From assembly GCA_029204225.1 (NCBI GenBank), contig CM055100.1, positions 5,155,512 to 5,219,511 on the forward strand: a stretch of 64,000 nucleotides of DNA. The letters are read 5' to 3'. A program made the translations under genes and the position numbers. Positions 14,601-24,588 of this stretch are shown piece by piece. Source of the stretch: Diphasiastrum complanatum (taxonomy: Eukaryota > Streptophyta > Lycopodiopsida > Lycopodiales > Lycopodiaceae). The notes beneath the pieces were generated by a model. That model was not told where the DNA came from. It did not search any database and worked only from the letters and a program-made list of their open reading frames with translations. Each line of letters starts with the position of its first letter. The stretch's first letter is position 1.

Positions 14601-15420
14601 TGTGAAAAATGCAAAAATAAGCTTGGTAGAGGCCAAAAATCATGTATATAGGATGATTACACATGTGTGAAGCCTGTTCTCACGTGTGAAAATAGTGTAC
14701 TTGTCATGTACCATAATCATATAGGTTGTACATATGATTTAATTCAAGTTGTAGTGGCTAAAAAGGCCAAAAACTAGTTTTCTAGACATATGACACATGG
14801 CAGCAATCTATTGATTGCATGAGCCACATCCTTTGGTTAGGTGTCATATCCCATGTGTAGAGGACAGCTCACATGTGTAGAATAAGCTGAAGTAGGCGAA
14901 TTTTGACTTCTAGAAGATTTCCAAGTAGATCTCCATATAGAAGGAAAATGGACCAAAAGTGCTCAAAATAGAAGGTTTTGTCCAAGTGTCAGTTTTGCAT
15001 GATGAATCATCATATGACAAAGCACCTTCACACATGTGGGATCAGAGGGATGATGAGTACCACGAGCTCCCACTTATTGTATATATAGAGCCACATTTGG
15101 CCATAATCAGTGTGAGACACCAATCTTGGTTTTGGAAGCAATTTTGAGTGATTCTCTCCATTTGTCTACATTTGTTTTGAGGTTCTATCAGTGTTTACTT
15201 GATTTTCAAGTTGGAGTCCATACTCAGACAGTGTTTCACACGTGTGCCATAAAGTACACTTACCTTCAATTAATGATTGTTCTTGTTAGGATTTTGTGTC
15301 TAAATTGATCTAGATTGATCTTAATCTGAAGTAGATTGATAGATCAAGTAATCTGACAACCAATCCCTCTTGAGGATCAGATTAGGATCCACTCTTGGTG
15401 CTTTTTGTACTTTTTCCACA
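14601..15420 (+). repeat. LTR copy 4 (3' LTR)
   Basis: Starts TGTGAAAAATGC, ends TTTTTCCACA, and is followed by AAAGT. Apart from small indels it follows LTR copy 1. Confidence 0.9.
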
Positions 15421-15425
15421 AAAGT
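15421..15425. repeat. Right target site duplication AAAGT
   Basis: Second copy of the 5-bp duplication; Copia-I integrase sequence resumes immediately after it on the right. Confidence 0.9.
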
Positions 15426-16090
15426 AATCAAATAGACTGCATCTCCTAAGGATGGAGTTGACAAAGATCGCTATGTACAAAATCTAATATATGCTTTGAT
15501 TTGATGGAATGAGATTTTGGAAACTTGCTTCTAGAGTGCTTCCCATAGATGCATGATTCACAAAAGAAATATTTCCTATCTAATGAAGACGGGAAATTCA
15601 AACCATCAACTAAATTATTACAAAGCATATAAGAAAGTGATCTTGTATTCACGTGTCCAAATCGACTATGCCACAGATTAGCACTGTCGTTTACATTTTC
15701 ATTAAAGATACTAGCTAATGCAACTGAATTAGAAAGTATGTAAAGATTTTCGACTCTAGTGCATGTAGTCAGAGTAGTATCTTCCTCGAGTATTGTATAC
15801 TTCTCAGATGAGAAAGTAATTGTGTAGCCCTCATCAGTTATATTAGAGACTGATAACATGTTCTTTGACAACTAAGGAACATGAAGGACGTTAGGAACAC
15901 AAATGGACAGATCGTTGTTGAAGGTGATCTTCACTGCTCCTTTGCCTTCCATGCGTATGGTGCTAGAATCTCTGAGGTAAATAAATTGGTCTCTGTTGTA
16001 AGTTGTGTACTCCGTAAACCATTCCTTGCAAGAGGTCATGTGTTGAATAGTGTCGTTGTCCAGGTACCAGCTGTCACAGTCTTCGCCATT
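15426..16090 (-). pseudogene. Copia-I protease, pre-integrase zinc finger and integrase start
   Basis: Minus strand from about 16085: YLDSGATQHMT-type protease site (DSG), then NLLSVS-type motif (as KNMLSVSNI), then the HHCC zinc finger region with LWHSRFGHVN and CESCIYGK, then HSDLC with the first catalytic Asp of integrase. After HSDLC an 8-bp-scale deletion shifts the frame, 40 bp before the insertion point. A 17-bp segment (GCCATTAACAAGTGTGT) is duplicated near 16086 and 16119 inside the protease start. Confidence 0.85.
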
Positions 16091-16728
16091 AACAAGTGTG
16101 TTGGGTAGCGTTGTTGTAAGCCATTAACAAGTGTGTGTCCTGCTCCTTAAATTCGGCCGTGTTGGAGGAGTCTGGCTGTTGCTGTTGTTGCTGCTTCTTT
16201 GCCTCGCTATAGATCCTGGTGCGACACTCCTTGATGTCGTGATTAGCTCTTTTGCAATATCTGTAGAACAGCTTCTTGCGTGATCCACCATGTTCACCTT
16301 GAGTGTGAGGCTTCTGTTGTTGCTGCTGCACCTGATTCTTGCCCTTGGAATGATATTTCTTCTTGGTGTATAGAGCCATGGAATTGTCTTTCATGGACAG
16401 GCTGCTAGTCTTTCTTCGCATTATTCTTGAAGAAGATGACCAATCACCTTTTGAAGGGTGAGGTCTGGTTGTGTGGAGATCATCACCACAAAGTGCTCAT
16501 AGGACTTTGGAAGAGAAGAAAGCAAGGTCATGATGGCATCATCATCTTGAATAGAACATCCTACAACTGATAACTGATCTAACAGGGACTTGAAACTGTT
16601 GATGTGAGAAGTGATGGCAGTAGAATCAGACATGCTAAGAGTAAAGAACTTCCTTCTAAGATGTAATCTCGTGGTTACATCGTGAGTCTCATCGAGACTT
16701 GATAACAAGTCTTGTGATGCCACGCAAA
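16089..16728 (-). pseudogene. Copia-I gag (N-terminus missing)
   Basis: The frame contains gag UBN2-type sequence (DETHDVTTRLHLRRKF, then SLPKSYEHFV) followed by a Gln-rich linker and a zinc knuckle whose first Cys is Tyr (YRYCKRANHDIKEC). The sister copy at 54.1 kb keeps CX2CX4HX4C intact. A frameshift separates the two halves at about 16421. The frame loses gag similarity at about 16725, where the Gypsy-I LTR begins. Confidence 0.85.
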
Positions 16729-17917
16729 TGTCAAAAATTGAATATCAACATAAATATGGCATGATATATTCGAAAATGAAGATATGAGCTGGTTAAGTAT
16801 AAATCATGAAGAGGCCTGAGTCATTTTTCGAGAATATATCTCCTAGGTACTTGCCTTATAAATTAAGGGCTAGACCTTTAATAGGAAAAGACATTGCCTT
16901 GGATAACCCTTAACTAGGTTGTCCATTCGAAACGACTAGTTATGAAAAGACACGTTAAACTAGAGTAACTTCAACTCATAGTTAAGTATACCTCTTATGG
17001 TATAGTTGAACGTATTTTCAGTTTAATTCTTGACTAGACCCTTTCGCGAGAGCGACGCACCTATTGTTTAAGAGGTGTGTTTGTTTGCCCCGTAGAACAT
17101 ATATTGATCTCACACTTCAGTCTCGATCATCGTGAGAGAAGAGTTTATGCTTATGTAAGACATCGAAGAAGTGAATAGAGTTCTGTGAGTTATTCTCCAT
17201 TATCTCTGTTCTCCGCACTGCTGAGTGTGAGTGATCTTGAGTCAGTCGTTTGTTGTGTTTTCGTAAAGCATGCTCTAAAGAACTGTCTTAAAATCATCTT
17301 ATTCGTCTGTCGCGAATACTTTCTTTTCGACACTCGAATAATGACTATCTTTGTGCAGTCTAGCACGATCATTGAATTAAGTTGTATGTATACAAATGAG
17401 ATGACAGTCTCTGTCTGAAGAATTGAGTCTCTGATCTGATTTCCTGATTGGCATTGACATAAGTTTCTAACGTGCTCTAAAACCATTCGTGCTCTTTAAC
17501 CATTAAGTTGGGCTTTAGTTGTTGAGGACTATTGTCTAGGAACGAATAGTTCGCGAACTCGATTAATTAATTGTCTGTGCAGTCGCGAATACATCGAACA
17601 ATTCCCAATTCTCTGTTGACACCTTAGTCAGCCAGAGTGTAGTCTGTTGTACTGCTCTGATAACATTTCATTTGTAGAACGCGCTTCCTTCAATTCGATA
17701 GAGGCCAGATTGTTGTTCTGGATTCAGTATCATTACCCATTCCAAATATAAGTAATACTGGTTACTTTCTAATGTCTCTCGACATCCAAAATAACATTCG
17801 AAACCACCTGCCATAATTACACCAAAAACATAACTTTCTAATGCTGTCCTCTGTGGGAACGATACTTTTCACTACAAAATCTATATTAACCCTATTGGTA
17901 TAGCACGACATATACCA
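16729..17917 (+). repeat. 5' LTR of Gypsy-I
   Basis: The segment between the broken Copia-I gag and the primer site at 17923 has no coding sequence and ends ATATACCA. Its start is set at TGTCAAAAATT because that is the first TG after gag similarity is lost; no 3' LTR is present to confirm it. Length about 1.2 kb is within the range of Tat/Athila-type LTRs. Confidence 0.6.
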
Positions 17918-17922
17918 ATTTT

Positions 17923-17938
17923 TGGCGCCATTGCCGGG
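17923..17938 (+). other. Primer-binding site (tRNA-Asp type) of Gypsy-I
   Basis: TGGCGCCATTGCCGGG, one mismatch from the TGGCGCCGTTGCCGGG site typical of Tat/Athila-type Ty3/gypsy elements, five bases after the LTR end. Confidence 0.9.
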
Positions 17939-17999
17939 AATAGTTTAGGAAAGTTATAAGAAATCTGACACATCCATTTCCATCTCTAATGTATATCAG

Positions 18000-18931
18000 A
18001 TAGAGAATCGAGATTAGAAAGATATCGGAAGCTTAGAGAGGAGTTTTTACGAAGACACAGTGAAAGTACTAGTCGTAGAAATCTAGACGAAATCACTGCT
18101 CAGTTACTTGAACTCCTAATTAGCTTCGGTATGGAGGGTCCTGCTGCACGCTTCACTTCTATCTCTAAAATTAAATATGATTATTTTAAAGGGACCAGTT
18201 TCAATGATGCAGATAGCTATGTCTCACAATTTGAGTCAATAGCCAATGCGAATAACGAGGGAATTGACGTAGACAAACTACGAATTTTCTCTGGTCTACT
18301 AAGAAAGTAGGCGCGTATCTGGTATAGCCAGGTAGAACCAAGCCGTGTAGGAACCTGGTACTTATTGAAAGATGCGTTTCTGAACCAGTTTAGAGAGATA
18401 GGTTACAAATCTAGAATTCTTGGACGACTGAACAATGTTCAGAAGAAGAGTAAAGAATCTCTTCGCAAATATACATGTAAGGTTAAAAACCTCATAGGAA
18501 AATTTACCGGTGTATATCCCGTGGATATGAAAATCGAATGGTTTTTGGTTGGTCTAACACCAAAGATTGATCGATACTGCAGACGAGGGGACATGAACTC
18601 TTTAGCAATTGTTATAGCTAGCGCAGAAAATTTCGAGACTTCGAAATTAGCGCGAAAGCGGCGATCAACGAAGAAATCTCGAAAGTCTAAGACTGATTCC
18701 AGTGACAGCGATGATGATTTAGATTCTGATTCTAGTAATAGTTCTTCAAGCTCGGAATCTGAAGTAGCAATTCATCGGAATCAGATGTTGACAAAGGAGA
18801 AAAAAGGAATAAACGACGAACTAAACGAAAGGACGACACGAAAGTTGTCAAGGATAAGTCGTCAACTTCCAAAGTGGAAAAGCTTTGAAAAAGTAATATG
18901 GCTGACCTTAATAAAAAATTTAATGACTTGA
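18000..18931 (+). pseudogene. Gypsy-I gag capsid part
   Basis: A frame open from about 17990 passes through ATG at 18131. It has retrotransposon gag features: YFKGTSFNDADSYVSQFE, then (A)RIWYSQ, LKDAFLNQF and LRKYTCKVKNL. A TAG interrupts it at 18308-18310. The C-terminal part is basic then Ser/Asp-rich (residues near SDSDDDLDSDSSNSSSSSES), likely a linker. A frameshift near 18900 leads to the nucleocapsid frame. Confidence 0.85.
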
Positions 18932-19650
18932 AAGTGCAGATCTCAGAAGTTGCAGATAAAAGACCAAAGGTGTCTTCTTCTAACTCAGGAATGTGGTGTA
19001 CAAAATGTGGAACATCTGGACACACCAAGGAAGACTGCACCACTGTTAATGTCAAATACATTGAAGATCATGCCCAGGAGGTACTTTTTATTTTTCAGAA
19101 AGATGCGACTACTAACTATGTACAGGGTACTGTAGCAGCAGCCCAGCAGGACAGACCCAAATTCGCACCAAGAAGACATAATCCTCCTGAATTTGTTGGA
19201 CCAGCGAAGTCTCAAACCTTGAATAAACCAGTTTCGGGCAACCACTACAACTGTGGAGAGCCGGGACATTTTTCTCCTGACTGTCCTCAACCACGGAAGC
19301 CAATTGGTTACGTACCATTATGCTCGAATTGCAGAAAACTTGGTCACAAGTATCCTGACTGCCCTCAGCCGCAGAAGCCGCGACCCAAATATCAGTATGT
19401 AGCAACACCAGCTGCTGCAGACACAAAAGCGAAAGCTGCAACAGATGCTGTTGTACAGAGAATTGACGTTATTGAAGGAAAATTGGCAAAGACTGAAGAT
19501 CAATCCTGGCCAAATCTTCTAGCAAGACGACGAACAAATCCACGACTAAAGAAGATATCAAAGATGACCTTGACAATGACCGTGATGCTGCGAAGTTATT
19601 TGCAAAAGATATCTCGGCAGAAGCAAAGGGAATCATCAACGCTGAACTAA
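18898..19650 (+). pseudogene. Gypsy-I nucleocapsid with zinc knuckles
   Basis: Three knuckles are visible: CTKCGTSGHTKEDC, then HYNCGEPGHFSPDC, in which the first Cys is replaced by His/Tyr, then CSNCRKLGHKYPDC. These are CX2CX4HX4C RNA-binding motifs. The two intact knuckles flank the damaged one. After 19500 the frame is lost until the protease frame. Confidence 0.85.
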
Positions 19651-19820
19651 AGATTGCTCCTGCAGAGAAGATGGTCACTTTCGAGAAAGAAGACGAAAAA
19701 ATTACGAAGACGAAATTGTCTAGTGTTGTTATTGATAAACCAATCTCAAAATCAAAGACAAAAGAATATGACATCGTAACTTATATCGGATCTCTTTGAC
19801 CAAACATTACTTTTGAACAG

Positions 19821-20900
19821 TTGTTGGCAGATAACCCTTATTACAGAAAGCAGCTGAAAGGCCTTTCTGTGCCTAAGAAGAAGAAAAAAATTTCTCTGCC
19901 AGATGCTGGTGTTTTGTCCATTGATTTAGGTAATATCGGTGCACCTGAAATTGATGTTACTATTGTAGGATGCCTGATCGAAAAAGTGCCAATTGACTCT
20001 GGTTCTAGTGTAAATATAATAACAGAAGACACATCTCATGCTCTGGGGCTGACTGACATTCAACCAGCACAGCGAAACATCAAGTTAGCTGATTCGACAC
20101 GACGAAAACCTGTTGGTGAGTTGAAAGGTATCACTGTCTACATTCAAGCCAAGCCATTCACCATGAATTTCATTGTTATCAAACCACTCGATTTGTCATC
20201 CTATTCTGTGTTGATTGGACGACCTTGGCTTTATCAATCAAATGCTAGTGTACATTGGAAATTCAGAGAGCTAAGATTTCAGACTGGTGAGACCAATAAC
20301 CGAGGTAAGCCAGCAGAACAAATCATAACCTGGATTCGTGACAAATATGAAGGTGAAACTCCTTTGTCCAACACCAGTTTTACATCAGAAGAATCTTCGT
20401 ACGCCTTGAATACTTTTTCCTATAAATTTGATATTGAAGTGCAGTACTTTGAATGTTATGAGAATGCTGATGACGAAGAATTCTTCGATGCCTGCAACGA
20501 TGAAGCTGATGTTTTGTATGAAGAAATTAACGTTGCAGACACAAACTCGAAAGAGTCTGACGATTCGAGTGACGAATCTGAACACGAATTCGGTAACAGG
20601 AACCAGGTTGATGACAAGAAAACATCTATGGAGTCAACCATGCACAAAATTCATGGCCATACCAAGGCCAGTATGACTGAAGGTATCATCTTACTTGATT
20701 CTACTAAACTGATTGAACTTGCACCTGGCAGATTTGTGCATATTTCAAAGTCAGTTGGAGAATATGAGTTGGCAGAATTCACTGAACTATTAAAGGAATA
20801 TCAAGATGTTTTTGCCTGGTCGCTCGACGATTTGAAGGGTATACCTGCAAAATTCGGAGAGCACCGAATTGATCTGAAGGAAGATGTTGTATCTGTTTGA
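19821..20900 (+). CDS. Gypsy-I protease and linker
   Basis: A 359-codon open frame. Retropepsin motifs: VPIDSGSSVNII near residues 54-65 (catalytic DSG) and YSVLIGRPWLY near 127-137. The C-terminal 150 residues are acidic linker, then ELLKEYQDVFAWSLDDLKGI, the conserved lead-in to RT in Tat-like elements. The frame ends in TGA at 20898, shortly before RT resumes at 20937, so the polyprotein is broken there. Confidence 0.8.
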   Translation: MLADNPYYRKQLKGLSVPKKKKKISLPDAGVLSIDLGNIGAPEIDVTIVGCLIEKVPIDSGSSVNIITEDTSHALGLTDIQPAQRNIKLADSTRRKPVGELKGITVYIQAKPFTMNFIVIKPLDLSSYSVLIGRPWLYQSNASVHWKFRELRFQTGETNNRGKPAEQIITWIRDKYEGETPLSNTSFTSEESSYALNTFSYKFDIEVQYFECYENADDEEFFDACNDEADVLYEEINVADTNSKESDDSSDESEHEFGNRNQVDDKKTSMESTMHKIHGHTKASMTEGIILLDSTKLIELAPGRFVHISKSVGEYELAEFTELLKEYQDVFAWSLDDLKGIPAKFGEHRIDLKEDVVSV

Positions 20901-20936
20901 CATAGACAGTATTGTCTCAATCCTAAATACTCTCTA

Positions 20937-22160
20937 ATGGTCAAGGACGAACTTAACAAATACCTTAAGGCAGGTATAATCTATCTCATCTTAAGTAGTG
21001 AATGGGTTTCACCCATTGTTGTCGTCCCAAAGAAAAAGACTGGCAAAATACGAATATGCCAAGATTTTCGAAAACTCAATGTTGCCACCAGGAAGGACCA
21101 TCATCCTTTGCCTTTTAATGATTCCATCCTAGATCAGGTTGCTGGTCAAGAGCGTTACAATTTCTGTGACGACTTTTCTGGATATAATCAGGTGGGAGTG
21201 CGAAAGGAGGATCGCTGAAAGACCACATTCACGACGGATTGGGGCACTTATGCCTACAACAAAATGCCCTTTGGTCTTTGTAACGCTCCAGCGACTTTTC
21301 AGCAAATCATGATGTTAATTTTCGCTGCCTTCCTGAGAACTTTTCTCAAAATATTTATTGATGCTTTCTGTGTGTACAATGATATAAAGACACACATGCA
21401 AAAGCTGAAATTAACAATGCAAAGATGTTGAGATACTTGTTTATCTCTTCATCTAGAGAAATGTTTTTTTAGTATGAAAGAAGGAATATTGCTCGGACAC
21501 AGAATATCTAACAAAGGAATAGAAGTCGACAAAGATAAAGTCGAGCTTATAAAGAAGCTCCTGATACCAACCAATTTGCGTGAACTAAGAGCTTTCTTAG
21601 GACATGTTGGCTATTACAGGAGATTTATTCGGAATCATGCTTCTATTGCTGCCTCTCTTACACATCTACTGAAGAAACAAGTGGAATACTTGTGGACGAA
21701 TGAACAGCAGAAAGCATTTGAAGATCTTAAGCAAAGGTTGATCAATGCTCCTATTCTAAGACCACCCAACTGGGCTATTTTATTTCACAGTTATGTGGAT
21801 GTTTCTGCATTTGCTATTGGCGTCTGTCTAAGCCAGAAGGACGACCAGAAGAAGGACCATCCCATCTACTATGCGAGTCGACAGCTCAGTGCATTAGAAA
21901 AAAATTATTCGGCTATAGAAAGGGAAGCACTTGGCATGATTCTCATTGTTAAAAAATTTCGACATTATTTGCTGGAATATGCATTTATTTTTCATGTGGA
22001 TCATTATGCTCTTAAGTAACTTGTAAATAAACCAGATCTATCAGGACGAATTGCCCAATGGGTTCTACTTCTGCAAGAATTCACTTATCAAGTAGAGCTT
22101 CGTCAAGGAAAGTATCATACAAATGCTGATTATCTATCGTGACTCAGCACTAGAAAAATC
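20937..22160 (+). pseudogene. Gypsy-I reverse transcriptase and RNase H
   Basis: RT motifs: VVPKKKTGKIRICQDFRKLN, DDFSGYNQV, then MPFGLCNAPATFQQIM near 21265. The catalytic box normally reads F-M-D-D; here it is F-I-D-A at about 21355, so one metal-binding Asp is lost. The connection and RNase H follow (FLGHVGYYRRFI, DVSAFAIGVCLSQ, AIEREALGMILIVKKFRHYL). Stops at 21216, 22017 and 22139 break the frame. Confidence 0.85.
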
Positions 22161-22220
22161 GAAGATCCTATCAATGATGATTTTTTAGACGAACATTTAT
22201 TCAATATTTCATCTACAAAT

Positions 22221-23465
22221 TTGTTATATTCTGATATTATTACTTATCTCAAGGATCAATATCCGGATGGTTATGATTTGGAGCAAAAGACAGTTTTTCA
22301 ATATAAGGTAGCACCTTATACAATTATTAACAATGTTCTGTACAAGCTTGGTGCAGATCATCAGCTTCGAAGATGTCTCGAATCCGAAGACATTAAAAAG
22401 GTCGTTAAAGCCTTACACTCAGAAGATGCTGGTGGACATTTTGCTTTGAAGAACATAGTTAATAAGATATTGACTGCCAAGTATTGGTGGCCAACAATGT
22501 TTAAGGATGTGTCAAACTTTATTCGTTCATGTGATCCATGCCAAAGATCTGGTGAGTCTACAAAATCAATGAATTGGCCGTTGACACCAATCCTTCCTCT
22601 TGCACCATTCGAGAAGTGGGGGATTGACTTTGTCAGTCCAATTAAACCTGTTACCCGACATACGAAATGTCGATATATTCTAGTTGCAATGGATTATGCT
22701 ACAAAGAACGTGGAAGCAGAGGCGACAAAAAGAAATGATGCAAAAACTGACGCGACGTTCTTATTCAAAAGTATTATCACCAGATATGGTTGTCCACTCG
22801 AACTAGTAAGTGACCGAGGTACACATTTTTTAAATGACACTATACGGTTGCTGACAACTTATTTTCTCATCAAACACTGAAAAACTACACTATATAATCC
22901 AAAAGCAAACGGGTTGACAGAAAGAGCTAATGGAATTTTATGTAAGATCCTGACTAAAATTACTATTACACACGCAACGGATTGGGATCAGAAACTACCA
23001 TCAGTTCTTTGGGCTTATCGTAATACAGAGAAAATCACGACAAAACAGACACCATATTTTCTGACATATGGTATGCATCCTATTCTACCAATTGAATTTG
23101 AGGTCAAAACTTTTCGTATCCAAGATCAATGAACAAATGCAGAATGTATAAATGAAAGGTTGACTAATATTGAAGAACTAGCTGAGGCTCGTGAGTCTTC
23201 ACAAAAATTAACGAAGGAAATCCAGGAACAAAGAAAGAAGAAATATGACAGTCATATAAAAAAATGTGATCTTAAAGCTGATGATTATGCGCTGATATAT
23301 GACAGTCGCCATCAAAAGTTCCCAGGAAAACTCCATATGCGATGGCTTGGACCTTTTAAAGTCATAGAGGTGTTTGACAATAATTCTGTGCAACTTCAAT
23401 CACTTGAAGGGGAACTGTTACCTACACGTATTAACGGGTCCAGACTAAAAAAATACTACCTTTGA
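22221..23465 (+). pseudogene. Gypsy-I integrase
   Basis: HHCC zinc finger (H-x-E-D-A-GGHFALKN, then CDPCQRSGE), catalytic core with WGIDFVSPI (first Asp), ELVSDRGTHF (second Asp) and an RANG-type motif at 22925 where the core continues after a frameshift; HATDWDQKLPSVLWAYRN and TPYFLTYGMHPILPIE follow. The C-terminal GPF motif (WLGPFKVIEVFD) and final INGSRLKKYYL end the pol frame at 23463. Stops at 22878 and 23130 interrupt it. Confidence 0.85.
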
Positions 23466-24288
23466 CCAGAATTTTTTTTATTTATTTTTATTCTTATTAT
23501 TTTCTAGTATTTTTCGAGAATCAATCGCGAATTTTTCTCTATCTTTTCTGATAATGTTCGCGACTTTTTTTTCTTTTCTAGAAAATTTCTAGAAATTTTC
23601 GTGAACTTTTCCACCACTGTTCAACATTTGTTCAAACTGTTTCGTGAATTTTTCGAGAATTTTTCTTGTCTTCTCTCAAATCTTTTAAGTTATTTTTCAA
23701 AGTATTTTCGAAAACTTTTCGAGAAACTTTCGCGACACTCAATTGTGAACTGAAACTTGTCATTTTTTTTTTTCTTTCGAAGATTTTTCTAGAATCTCTC
23801 AAGAATGTTTCGCAAAACATTCTAGAAATTTTCTAGTATCCTTCGAGAATCTCTCAACATACCTTTTCAAGAATCTTTTGAGAATCTATCTACCTACTTT
23901 TTACATCCCTCTATTCAAGATGATGGCCACGTGATCATCATTATTCACACGTATGTACGCTCACATATCAAAACAGATATTGTTTCTCCTTAATTTATTT
24001 GTTTTCTTTTCAAAAACGGTCTTCCGTCATTAAAGATCGATATGTAAAATCATAGTTTCAAACACTGACCCATGCACGTACTCCATAAATGGAAGTGACA
24101 GATGTCAAGTCACCATGCCACGTCATCATCCCTTCCACACCGCTACTGCATATCAGAGTTATTTTCCATTTTTCTTCCTTACACTTTCTGCCTGCCATTT
24201 TATGCTTTCCTGCGCACATTCTCTTTGCGATCAAAGCATTCATTTGCGACCTATTGCGATCTACGAGCTTTCGTGAAAAATTCGAACA
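23466..24288 (+). other. Gypsy-I spacer after pol with TTCGAGAA-like repeats
   Basis: About 0.8 kb without a gene. From 23510 to 23880 it holds many copies of short related words such as TTCGAGAATTTTTC, TCTAGAAATTTTC and TCGCGAATTTTTC. Related words occur upstream of Gypsy-II at 54.3-54.7 kb. A T-rich tract follows directly after the pol stop. Confidence 0.6.
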
Positions 24289-24588
24289 ATGGCTTCTGGA
24301 TCCAGTTCAAGCTCTAACATCATCTGGAAAGCACGCACAAGAATCCGCCTGGCATCCATCCTGTCCTTTTTGGATCGATGCAGATTGGGTAGTATAAAAG
24401 TGGACCCCTCCATCATCCTCTCCGAAGTCAGTACGGAGTTTATTAACTCCATTCATTCCATTTCGGAGGTGGATTTCAAAGTCCATGTGCGAGGCAAATT
24501 CTTCACTATCTCTAAAGACTTGTTATGCACAGTCCTTGGATTATCGATGGATGGGAAGATGATCTCAACAAATAAGGATTGCAAATAA
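24289..24588 (+). CDS. Gypsy-I extra ORF after pol (truncated)
   Basis: A 99-codon frame starting MASGSSSSSNIIWKARTRIR and containing FKVHVRGKFFTISKDLLCTVLGL. I do not recognise a family. It lies in the position of the extra ORF of Tat/Athila elements. The Gypsy-II counterpart also begins with a Ser-rich start (MSSTDTSQSLQ). The last codons (after about 24575) are probably foreign, because element similarity ends there. Confidence 0.5.
   Translation: MASGSSSSSNIIWKARTRIRLASILSFLDRCRLGSIKVDPSIILSEVSTEFINSIHSISEVDFKVHVRGKFFTISKDLLCTVLGLSMDGKMISTNKDCK

Larger units (their letters stand above)
7310..15420 (+). mobile_element. Compound non-autonomous LTR retrotransposon
   Basis: The insert runs from TGTGAAAAATTC to TTTTTCCACA, has an AAAGT duplication on both sides, and lies in the integrase of Copia-I. 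It holds complete LTRs at both ends (832 and 820 bp), a third nearly complete LTR (9495-10158), a 3' LTR fragment (11781-11964), two tRNA-Met-type primer sites and two internal regions. No gag, integrase or RT of its own is visible, so it would depend on another copia element. The middle holds 1.6 kb of foreign Ty3/gypsy sequence. The layout suggests recombination or template switching between two copies before or after insertion. Confidence 0.85.
5305..16728 (-). mobile_element. Copia-I: Ty1/copia retrotransposon, split by nested insertions
   Basis: Minus-strand gag, protease, integrase, RT and RNase H follow the Ty1/copia order. The element is cut at 7309/15421 by the compound LTR element and on its 5' side at about 16728 by the 5' LTR of Gypsy-I, which removed the start of gag and the 5' LTR. 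The purine tract AAGGAGGAC just before the LTR start at 5304 fits a polypurine tract. A second fragment of the same family lies at 52945-54212. Several stops and deletions make it non-functional. Confidence 0.85.
16729..24588 (+). mobile_element. Gypsy-I: Ty3/gypsy retrotransposon, Tat-like, 3' LTR missing
   Basis: Order on the plus strand: LTR, tRNA-Asp-type PBS, gag with three zinc knuckles, protease, RT, RNase H, integrase, spacer, extra ORF after pol. No chromodomain is seen. The primer site, PR-RT-RH-INT order and a post-pol ORF match Tat-lineage elements (family knowledge). The element stops at about 24588 without a 3' LTR. Many stops and frameshifts show it is inactive. Confidence 0.8.
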
